A stretch of 64,000 nucleotides of DNA from NCBI GenBank assembly GCA_023250955.1, contig JAHEZQ010000007.1, forward strand, positions 1-64,000, in the 5' to 3' direction. Shown piece after piece: positions 1 through 7,603 of this stretch. Under the pieces are notes generated by a model that saw only the letters and a list, made by a program, of their open reading frames with translations, was not told the DNA's origin and ran no database searches. Position 1 is the stretch's first letter; each line of letters begins with the position of its first letter. A program made the translations under genes and the position numbers. This stretch comes from Melioribacter sp. Its GTDB lineage: Bacteria > Bacteroidota > Ignavibacteria > Ignavibacteriales > Melioribacteraceae.

Positions 1-69
1 TTCATAAATACCGAAAGCTGCAACTAAGGCAATGAAGAAAAGAATTACGATAAAAGCAGATTGTTTCAT
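1..69 (-). CDS. N-terminus of a membrane or secreted protein, cut by window edge
   Basis: Only the first 23 codons are present, read on the minus strand from an ATG at 69. A clear ribosome binding site (AGGAG) lies about 6 bases upstream. The visible residues form one hydrophobic stretch after Met-Lys-Gln, so this is a membrane anchor or signal peptide. The function cannot be read from this piece. ExbB/TolQ-type proton channels in related bacteria can begin this way, but that is a guess. The gene lies downstream of a sigma-54 response regulator and has a sigma-54-like promoter in front of it. Confidence 0.6.
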   Translation of the reverse strand, partial: MKQSAFIVILFFIALVAAFGIYE

Positions 70-110
70 TGTTACTCTCCTGTTAATAAATAAATATGTT
101 ACTTAAAGTA

Positions 111-130
111 CAGCCAATTTACGTGCCTAT
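111..130 (-). promoter_or_regulatory. candidate sigma-54 (-24/-12) promoter
   Basis: Read on the minus strand this is AGGCACG, four bases, TTGGC, against the consensus TGGCACG-N4-TTGCW. The -24 GG and the spacing fit. The -12 element has TTGG in place of TTGC, which is the weak point. It would start transcription near position 100, about 30 bases before the ATG at 69. A sigma-54 activator gene lies immediately upstream on the same strand. Confidence 0.4.
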
Positions 131-361
131 ATTTAAAAGGCAAAATTTTCCTTTATAAAATCGTAAAAACCATTGATATGCTTTGATTACGATCTGTATG
201 AAAGCAGAAAAAATACAATGTGAAAGTAAGGTGATTTCATTTTGCAATCAAGTGAAAATAATGGTTGTAATTAAAGGATTTATGGTATTTCAAAATGAAA
301 TTATGTGGATCAAATGAAAATTAATTCCGTTTAACTAAGACTATCAGTATAAATTAATGGA

Positions 362-1690
362 TTATATTCCATATAGTTTTCTCTTTCTCCACAATGTTGT
401 TTCGGATATGCCTAGAATCTTTGCTGCTTCTTTAGAACTGGAAGCAATTTTCAGAGTTTCGATTATATGTAGCTTCTCAATGTCTTCAATTTTTTGCATT
501 GGGTGTATGCTTTGTTTTCGTTTAAAGCTTATTATTTCCTGTGGTAAATATTCTGATTTAAATATATTGTCTTTTGCAAAAACTAAAAGTCTTTTAATAA
601 CAGTTTCAAGTTCGCGGATATTTCCGGGCCAATCATACTCCAAAAGAAATTTTTGTGTGTCCTCGGGAATTATAATTTCATTTCCGCTGGAATATTTTTT
701 TATGAAGTAGTCCATAAGAATAGGCATATCATCTTTTCTATCACGAAGCGGCGGTAGTTTTAGTTTTACTCCTGCAATTCTAAAATAAAAATCGTCTCGC
801 AGCATACCAGAATTTAGATCTTGTTCTACATCTCTGTTTGTCGCACTAATTACTCTTATGTCAATACTTCGGGTAAGGCTTTCGCCTACTCTTTCAAATT
901 CCATCCTTTGAAGAAAGCGCAACAACTTTACCTGCATAGATTTTGGAATTTCTGCAACTTCATCTAAAAAAACAGTACCGGTATCTGCAAGTTCCAGTCT
1001 TCCAATTCTATCTTTTATTGCATTTGTAAATGCACCTTTAACATGACCGAATAATTCGCTTTCAAAAAGATTTTCCGGAATTGCAGAGCAGTTGATAATG
1101 ATAAATGGATTGCTGTTTCTCAAACTGTTTTTATGAATAAATCTTGCAAGAACTTCTTTTCCTGTTCCGCTTTCACCTTCGATCAAAATCGGAATGTTGC
1201 TTTCGGAAACATCTTTTGCGGTTTTTAAAATATCTTTTACTTTGCTATTTATACTTACAAAATTATCGTCTTCAAATTTTTCGTCTATTTGATAAGCAAA
1301 TCCTTTCAACTTTTTACTCATTCTGTGATGTTCATATACACGTTCAATAATATGGATGAATTCTTTATGAGAAAATGGTTTTGTAATATAATCGTATGCA
1401 CCTTTTTTGATCGCTTCTACTGCCGTTTCAATTGAACCGTGTGCTGTCATCAACACAACTGTTGTATCGGGTGAAAATTTCTTTAATTCATGAAGAACTT
1501 CAATACCGTTCATCGGCTGCATTTTCAAATCTATAAAAGCAAGGTCAAAATAAACTGTTTTTGCTCGGGCAAGTCCATCTAGAGGATTTGCAAAAACTTC
1601 CGGAGAATAACCGTATGAACTAAGCGAAAGCTCAATAGTTTTTAAAATGTTTGCTTCGTCATCAATTACAAGAATTTTTCCTTTATGCAT
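362..1690 (-). CDS. sigma-54-dependent response regulator (NtrC/AtoC family)
   Basis: 442 residues with three domains. An N-terminal receiver has the acidic pair at Asp10-Asp11 and phospho-acceptor Asp54. The central AAA+ domain runs from about residue 145 to 370, with Walker A GESGTGKE near 172 and a Walker B-type FLDE. A Fis-type helix-turn-helix occupies the last 45 residues. The sigma-54 contact loop reads GAFTNA instead of GAFTGA. The start codon overlaps the stop of the histidine kinase gene by one base (TAATG), so the two are translationally coupled partners. It should activate sigma-54 promoters when phosphorylated; the candidate promoter at 111-130 is the nearest possible target. Confidence 0.93.
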   Translation of the reverse strand: MHKGKILVIDDEANILKTIELSLSSYGYSPEVFANPLDGLARAKTVYFDLAFIDLKMQPMNGIEVLHELKKFSPDTTVVLMTAHGSIETAVEAIKKGAYDYITKPFSHKEFIHIIERVYEHHRMSKKLKGFAYQIDEKFEDDNFVSINSKVKDILKTAKDVSESNIPILIEGESGTGKEVLARFIHKNSLRNSNPFIIINCSAIPENLFESELFGHVKGAFTNAIKDRIGRLELADTGTVFLDEVAEIPKSMQVKLLRFLQRMEFERVGESLTRSIDIRVISATNRDVEQDLNSGMLRDDFYFRIAGVKLKLPPLRDRKDDMPILMDYFIKKYSSGNEIIIPEDTQKFLLEYDWPGNIRELETVIKRLLVFAKDNIFKSEYLPQEIISFKRKQSIHPMQKIEDIEKLHIIETLKIASSSKEAAKILGISETTLWRKRKLYGI

Positions 1691-3540
1691 TATGCTTCCG
1701 GCAATTTTATTTGAAATGTACTTCCTTTACCTAAATCACTAAACGCTTTTATTTCACCATTATGTAATTCAATAACTTCTTTTGCAATGGAAAGTCCTAG
1801 ACCCAAACTTCCGGGTGCTGTATCATCTATCTGAATAAATTTATCAAATATTTTTTTCAAGTTATCTGGACTAATACCAATTCCAGTGTCGGAAATTTCT
1901 ATTAATAAATTTCCTTCACTGCGGGATAGTTTAACATTAATTTCTCCTCCGGCGGGAGTAAATCTAATCGAATTGGATACTAAATTTTCCAGCGCACTGA
2001 TCATATTATCATAGCTGCCGTTGATCTTTAACTTATTACTTTCATCAACGATTTGAAGATTAATCTTTTTTTCTTTTGCCTGAATTAAAAATTTCTTTGA
2101 AATATGTTCAGCAAGTTTTTGAGCTTCAAATTTTTCGAATTTACTTTTACCAATATTAGATTCAAGTTTAGTCAGCTCCAGTATTTCATAAACAAGCCTG
2201 TTGAGTCTTTCAAAATCCTCCTTCATTGACAGGATAAGTTCGTTTTGATCCTGTGTTAGATTGCCTACAACACCATCTTCCAATATTCCCAATGCCATTC
2301 CTATTGATGTAAGCGGAGTTTTAAGTTCATGAGATACTTTAGCAATAAACTCCGACTTCATGCGGTCAAGCTCTTGATACTTTGTAATATCATTAAAAAC
2401 AATAACCGTTCCTTTCATATTGCTTTCGGGAATATCAAGTGAGGCCGCAATAACTTTAAAATATTTTTGCTCACTACTTCCGTATTTTATATTTATTATA
2501 TCCTCTTTTTGATAAAGATCTTTACTTACTTGTGTGGTGTCATTTTTTGAATCGCTGGTTTGCGGTGCAAGTATTTTTTTTATGTTATGCTGTGTAAGCA
2601 GACTTTCGCCAAATACTTCATTAAATGTTTTGTTGGATAGCATAACTTCAAAATTTTCGTCAACCATTAACACCGGCTCATTCATGCTTTCTATTATTAA
2701 TTCTGATTTTTTCTTTTCATACAAAATTTTATTTAGATTAAATCGCTCGTAAACCTGAAGTTTTTCGCTCATCTTATTAAATTCTTCGGCTAAGGAACTA
2801 ATCTCATCGCCATTTTCATCAATCTCAATTCGTTCATTAAAATTTCCTTCAGCAATGTGTGTGACTGATTGTTTTAAATTTGAAATCGGTTTAACGATGT
2901 AATCTGAGAATTGAGATCCAAAGGCTAGACTGATTGCAATTGCTCCAAAAAGAATTATAAGAATCGTAATAGTTGCGCTTTGTGTAATATCTTTAACACC
3001 AGATACAGCACCGTCTAATGCGGAGTGATTGATTTCGAGAATGCGGTTGTTTCTTTTTTTTATAGATTGGATTTCATCAACAAACCTTACAAAATCACTA
3101 CGTAAAGTCTGCCGTTTATTCGAGATATAAATGTTATAATCAATATTATCGGAGATGTCTTTAACGAACCTTTGATATTCCGCGTTTAATTCATCCAGGA
3201 TGTTTCTAATATTTTCTTCCTCTGATGCTGGAACCGATTCGCGTGCGCGATCATACCAGTAATAAAAATCCTGTTTCGTTTTTTCAAAAAGCTTTTCACC
3301 TACTTCAAAATTTTGATTTAACATTATCACGATTGACTGCAATTGTTCATCAAGTGCACGGCCCATATTATCGGCTGCTATAATGCTTGTGTAATTCTGC
3401 TGCATTGTGATTTTGATCTGCTCATTTAGACGGTAAAAATTATAGATACTCCATAATGTTGCAAAGAACATGATGAGCAGTATTACGGTAAAACCAAGCA
3501 GAATTTTACTGCGCAGACTTGTTGTGTAAAGCTTAAGCAT
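1690..3540 (-). CDS. membrane sensor histidine kinase (HAMP-PAS-HisKA-HATPase)
   Basis: 616 residues. Membrane segments lie at about 12-31 and 189-207 and enclose a helical periplasmic sensor of about 155 residues, resembling four-helix-bundle sensors. A HAMP linker (about 208-262), a PAS domain (about 270-385), a HisKA box with SHELKTP (His near 403) and a C-terminal ATPase with N, G1 and G2 boxes (DTGIGIS, LGLGLS) follow. The layout resembles KinB-type kinases that pair with NtrC-type regulators. It is cotranscribed with the regulator that overlaps its stop codon. The signal is not known; the helical sensor has no recognisable ligand site. Confidence 0.92.
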   Translation of the reverse strand: MLKLYTTSLRSKILLGFTVILLIMFFATLWSIYNFYRLNEQIKITMQQNYTSIIAADNMGRALDEQLQSIVIMLNQNFEVGEKLFEKTKQDFYYWYDRARESVPASEEENIRNILDELNAEYQRFVKDISDNIDYNIYISNKRQTLRSDFVRFVDEIQSIKKRNNRILEINHSALDGAVSGVKDITQSATITILIILFGAIAISLAFGSQFSDYIVKPISNLKQSVTHIAEGNFNERIEIDENGDEISSLAEEFNKMSEKLQVYERFNLNKILYEKKKSELIIESMNEPVLMVDENFEVMLSNKTFNEVFGESLLTQHNIKKILAPQTSDSKNDTTQVSKDLYQKEDIINIKYGSSEQKYFKVIAASLDIPESNMKGTVIVFNDITKYQELDRMKSEFIAKVSHELKTPLTSIGMALGILEDGVVGNLTQDQNELILSMKEDFERLNRLVYEILELTKLESNIGKSKFEKFEAQKLAEHISKKFLIQAKEKKINLQIVDESNKLKINGSYDNMISALENLVSNSIRFTPAGGEINVKLSRSEGNLLIEISDTGIGISPDNLKKIFDKFIQIDDTAPGSLGLGLSIAKEVIELHNGEIKAFSDLGKGSTFQIKLPEA

Positions 3541-3645
3541 TTAAACAAAACCTCTTTTATCGCTCCATTTAAAATAGGTTATTGAATTGCTTAAATAAAC
3601 ACCTTTTTTGTAATTTGGATTTATCAACTCTTCAAGGAAAATAAA

Positions 3646-4389
3646 ATGCTGCGGGAAAAACTAATAAATAAAAAAATAGGCTCTGATAAGCATTTTAATT
3701 GGAGAAGTCATGAACCGGTCCGGTTAGAAGGATTTAGTGATGCAGTATTTGCATTTGCAGTAACGCTCCTTATTGTTTCTCTAGAGGTGCCTAAAACATT
3801 TGATGAGTTGCTTGAAACAATGAGGGGATTTCTAGCATTTGGATTTTGTTTCTCTCTACTCGTGTGGATCTGGTATAACCAATACATTTATTTCAGAAGA
3901 TTTGCTTTAAATGACGGATATGTTTTTGCTCTTAATGCATTACTAATTTTTGTTGTCCTTTTTTATATCTATCCTCTTAAATTTTTATTCACTTTTCTGG
4001 CAAATATTCCTTTAGGATTGATCGGATGGGGTAAACTAGAAGATTCATTACGTATGATAAGAGCAGATCAAACACCAACACTCATGATTATTTACAGCAT
4101 TGGTTATCTTCTTGTGTTTTTTGTTTTGTTATTGCTTTATCTGCACGCATATAAAAAGAGAGAGCTTTTAGAATTAAGCTCTTCCGAAATCATAGTTACA
4201 AAATCGGAAATACAATCCTCTGCGCTTAACATAGGAATTGCATTGTTATCTATATTTATTGTCCTGATTGGCGGGGCCACTTTCTCTGCTTGGGCGGGAT
4301 GGATTTACTGCTTAGTTGGACCTGCTATGGCCATCAACGGTTCTATTATGGGTAAAAAAGCTAAGCGAGCTTTTGAAAGAAATATTTAA
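3646..4389 (+). CDS. TMEM175/DUF1211 family potassium channel-like membrane protein
   Basis: 247 residues with about six hydrophobic segments. The N-terminal part carries the family signature R-x-E-x-F-S-D-A-V-F-A-F-A, in which the first helix lines the potassium pore in characterised TMEM175 proteins. Bacterial members have one six-helix repeat and assemble as tetramers, and the length fits. The ATG at 3646 follows an AAGGA site by about 7 bases. It is divergent from the histidine kinase gene with about 105 bases between them. The family is clear; potassium selectivity in this member is inferred. Confidence 0.85.
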   Translation: MLREKLINKKIGSDKHFNWRSHEPVRLEGFSDAVFAFAVTLLIVSLEVPKTFDELLETMRGFLAFGFCFSLLVWIWYNQYIYFRRFALNDGYVFALNALLIFVVLFYIYPLKFLFTFLANIPLGLIGWGKLEDSLRMIRADQTPTLMIIYSIGYLLVFFVLLLLYLHAYKKRELLELSSSEIIVTKSEIQSSALNIGIALLSIFIVLIGGATFSAWAGWIYCLVGPAMAINGSIMGKKAKRAFERNI

Positions 4390-4507
4390 GGATTACTTTA
4401 TTTATATGCACTACTAAAAGTGTATTCAAAAAAGGATTAAAAATTTCCACTAAGTTAATTATCCGTTGATTATTTTAGAACTGATTGATTATAAAAGAGA
4501 ATTCAAT

Positions 4508-6142
4508 ATGAAAAAAATATTTGTTCTTTTGTTCATTGTTTTATCAGCACAGACTTTTGCTCAACTTGGTAAATTGGATTCCGGCGGTAAACTCTCTCCT
4601 TACCAGGCATGTTATGACGTAAAATTCTATGATATTAGCATCAGAATAGATCCTGCAGAAAAAGCAATTGCCGGCTCTGTAATAATGAGAGCAGAAGCCA
4701 TAAAAGATTTCAATAAAATTTTAGTTGACCTTGATACTACATTCCAAATCGAATCAGTTCAGATGATAACAAAAGACAAAAAAGGAATTGATCTAAAGTT
4801 TACACATGAGGGTGGAAAAATCTGGATTGATTTTTCTAACACAATAAAACGCGGAGAAATGTTTTCAACAAAAATTGATTATGCAGGAATTCCTAGAATT
4901 CCAAAACGTCCGCCTTGGGACGAAGGAATGGTTTGGTCAAAAACAAAGGATGGAAAAGATTGGGTTACCGTAACTTGTCAAGGAGGAGGTGCTGATGTGT
5001 GGTGGCCTTGCAAAGACCATCCTTCAGACAGAGCGGATTCTGTATTACTTCATTTTAATGTTCCTTCCGATTTAATTTGTATAGGCAGCGGGAAATTTAA
5101 ATCCGCCATAAATAATAATAATGGCACAAAGACTTGGAACTGGTATGTTTCAACTCCGATCAATAATTATTGCGTTATGTTTTATCTCGGTCCATATAAA
5201 GCAATTGATTATGACTACACCTCCATTACCGGAGAAAAATTTCCTTTCACAGTCTGGGTTCTTCCAGAAAGTTTTGATAAAGCCAAAGAGCATGCACCTC
5301 AATTTTTATTGCATATGAAAGTTCAAGAAGAGCTAATTGGACCTTATCCGTTCCGTGCTGATAAATATTCCGTTGTTGAGGCTCCCCATCTTGGTATGGA
5401 ACATCAAACAGCAATTGGATACGGATACGGATGGAAGAATCATCCGCAGTTTGCATTCGATTGGCTTCATCATCATGAGTTCTCTCATGAGTGGTGGGCC
5501 AATTTAGTTGCATGCAAAGATTGGAGCGAATTCTGGATAGCTGAGGGACTCGGCACATATATGCAGCCGCTTTACCTTGAAAAAGTCTTTGGTAAAGATG
5601 AATACAGTAGATATATGAAAAGCATTAAACGTTTTTCCAACAAACAACCTGTTGCACCAAGAGGGGAAAAATCATCGGGCGAAGTTTATGGAAACGATAT
5701 CTATTATAAAGGCGCTTGGATTGTTCATACACTCCGTTATTATCTTGGAGACGAAACGTTCTTTAAGGTTTTACGAAGATGGGCATATCCAACGGAAGAA
5801 ATGGAAAAAATAAAAGACGGGAGACAATGTAGGATTGCAACTACGGATGAGTTATTGGACATTGCTGAAAAAATCTCCGACAAAAAATTAGATTGGTTTT
5901 TTGAAGTTTATCTCCGTCAGGCGTCTCTCCCAATTTTAAACGTGAAAAACGCCGGCAACAAAGTAGAACTTAGTTGGGAAACTGAAAATAATCTTCCATT
6001 CCCCATGCCTGTTGATGTGAGCATTGCCGGAAAAACCATTCGCACAGAAATGAAAGACGGAAAGAATGTGATTGATTTACCGGAAGGATCTGATTTTACA
6101 GTTGATCCAAAGGATTGGGTATTGAAGGTAGTTAAACAATAA
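4508..6142 (+). CDS. secreted M1-family zinc aminopeptidase
   Basis: I place the start at the ATG at 4508, preceded by an AAAGAGA purine run, because a signal peptide (ending Thr-Phe-Ala-Gln) begins there. An in-frame TTG at 4466 would add 14 residues ahead of it. The mature protein has the M1 exopeptidase motif as GMEH (Glu298) and the zinc site HEFSH (His323, Glu324, His327), followed 19 residues later by Glu346 in AEGLGTY. At 544 residues it is shorter than ERAP-type enzymes, so the C-terminal helical domain is probably reduced. It likely removes N-terminal residues from peptides in the periplasm or outside the cell. Confidence 0.9.
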   Translation: MKKIFVLLFIVLSAQTFAQLGKLDSGGKLSPYQACYDVKFYDISIRIDPAEKAIAGSVIMRAEAIKDFNKILVDLDTTFQIESVQMITKDKKGIDLKFTHEGGKIWIDFSNTIKRGEMFSTKIDYAGIPRIPKRPPWDEGMVWSKTKDGKDWVTVTCQGGGADVWWPCKDHPSDRADSVLLHFNVPSDLICIGSGKFKSAINNNNGTKTWNWYVSTPINNYCVMFYLGPYKAIDYDYTSITGEKFPFTVWVLPESFDKAKEHAPQFLLHMKVQEELIGPYPFRADKYSVVEAPHLGMEHQTAIGYGYGWKNHPQFAFDWLHHHEFSHEWWANLVACKDWSEFWIAEGLGTYMQPLYLEKVFGKDEYSRYMKSIKRFSNKQPVAPRGEKSSGEVYGNDIYYKGAWIVHTLRYYLGDETFFKVLRRWAYPTEEMEKIKDGRQCRIATTDELLDIAEKISDKKLDWFFEVYLRQASLPILNVKNAGNKVELSWETENNLPFPMPVDVSIAGKTIRTEMKDGKNVIDLPEGSDFTVDPKDWVLKVVKQ

Positions 6143-6244
6143 TTTATTTAACTCACACATCAAGAAAGAAGAATCTATTATCAATTATGCACGTGATTTT
6201 CCGTTTCATTATATTTCGCAGAGTTCTAATAAATAAAAACATTT

Positions 6245-6607
6245 ATGAATGAAATATTAATTTTTTTAATCATCGGTCTAGCTGCCGGTTTAGTCAGCGG
6301 AGTTCTAGGTATCGGCGGCGGAATAATTATTATACCAATGCTTGTCGGATTTTTGAGTTACTCACAAAAAGATGCGCAAGGAACATCGCTTGGTCTTCTT
6401 CTTCTCCCTATTGGGATTCTTGCTGTGATGAATTATTATAAAGCCGGACATGTAAATATTAAGGCCGTTGGTATAATGGCTATTACATTTGTTATCGGAA
6501 GTTATTTATCATCTTTATATGCTCTTACTCTTCCCGAAGGAGTTTTGAAAAAAATCTTTGCAGTATTTCTTATTCTTTATGCACTAAAATTATTGATGGG
6601 TAAATAA
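6245..6607 (+). CDS. half-size TauE/SafE (DUF81) membrane protein
   Basis: 120 residues with four hydrophobic segments. The N-terminal AAGLVSGVLGIGGG stretch is the TauE/SafE family signature. Full family members are about 240-270 residues with two such repeats; this gene encodes one repeat and ends cleanly, with no second half in any frame nearby. Such short forms occur in Bacteroidota and probably dimerise. TauE/SafE proteins are thought to export sulfite or sulfoacetate; the substrate here is unknown. Confidence 0.85.
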   Translation: MNEILIFLIIGLAAGLVSGVLGIGGGIIIIPMLVGFLSYSQKDAQGTSLGLLLLPIGILAVMNYYKAGHVNIKAVGIMAITFVIGSYLSSLYALTLPEGVLKKIFAVFLILYALKLLMGK

Positions 6608-6635
6608 AAATTGTTTATTGCTGTTTATTTAAAAT

Positions 6636-7556
6636 TTGATAACAGCGTTACGAGAGGTAAACATTTTCTCTAAACCGCTTTCAAGAACCGCATCTATTTT
6701 AATTGCATTACTTGTTACTTTCTTCTGGTCAACATCATTTATAATAATAAAGTGGGGATTACGGGATATTCCCCCGCTAACTTTTGCCGGATTGCGCTAC
6801 TTCTTGGCTTTTATTTGTTTGTTCCCTTTTATGTTAACAAAAGAAAAACTTTCAGAAGTAAAAAATATTGATCGGAAAGATTGGTTTCGTTTAACTGTTC
6901 TCGGAGTTCTTTTTTATACTTTAACACAAGGAACACAATTTATCGGATTGTCGCTTCTTCCTGCGGTCACTGTAAGCCTTATTCTTAATTTCACTCCAAT
7001 CATAGTTGCTGTTATGGGAATATTTCTTCTATCAGAAAGACCTTCTATTCTTCAGTGGCTGGGTGCATGTTTATTTATAGTAGGAATTCTTACTTACTTT
7101 TATCCGGTTGATTTATCCGGAAGTAAAACCCTTGGAATCATTGTAATGACAATTGGAGTTTTTTCAAACGCATTTTCTTCAGTACTTGGACGCGGAATAA
7201 ATCGGAGTCACAAATTTCATCCTTTAATGGTTACGGTTATAAGCATGGGTATCGGATCAATTATAATGTTGATTGTTGGTCTCACTACACAAGGTCTACC
7301 ACCTCTTAGCTTAACCAATGTTTTATTCTTACTCTGGCTTTCAATTGTAAATACAGCTTTTGCATTTACACTTTGGAATTTATCCTTACAAACTCTAACC
7401 GCAATGGAATCAAGTATAATAAACGGAACAATGCTAATTCAAATTGCTTTTCTCGCATGGATCTTTATTGGTGAACCTGTAACATGGCGAGAAGGAATCG
7501 GAATGTTCGTGGCTGCTACAGGAGCCATTGTTGTTCAAATCAAAAGAAGAAACTAA
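6636..7556 (+). CDS. EamA/DMT-superfamily transporter
   Basis: About 297-306 residues with ten hydrophobic segments arranged as two EamA repeats. The first repeat begins FFWSTSFIIIKWGL and the second holds the NTAFAFTLWN stretch, both typical of RhaT/YdcZ-like drug and metabolite transporters. The start is uncertain: there is no in-frame ATG near the beginning. The longest reading starts at a TTG (6636) with no ribosome binding site, while an ATT at 6663 sits 5 bases after a good GAGAGG site. The substrate is unknown. It is 28 bases after the TauE/SafE gene and may be cotranscribed. Confidence 0.85.
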   Translation: MITALREVNIFSKPLSRTASILIALLVTFFWSTSFIIIKWGLRDIPPLTFAGLRYFLAFICLFPFMLTKEKLSEVKNIDRKDWFRLTVLGVLFYTLTQGTQFIGLSLLPAVTVSLILNFTPIIVAVMGIFLLSERPSILQWLGACLFIVGILTYFYPVDLSGSKTLGIIVMTIGVFSNAFSSVLGRGINRSHKFHPLMVTVISMGIGSIIMLIVGLTTQGLPPLSLTNVLFLLWLSIVNTAFAFTLWNLSLQTLTAMESSIINGTMLIQIAFLAWIFIGEPVTWREGIGMFVAATGAIVVQIKRRN

Positions 7557-7603
7557 TTTTAAGCATCTAAATTAACTCACAACAAAAAATCATAAATAAT
7601 CCG

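Noticed and set aside
6245-6607. Possible frameshifted full-length TauE/SafE gene
   Set aside because: No second repeat is found in another frame after the stop, and the next gene starts 28 bases later with unrelated sequence.
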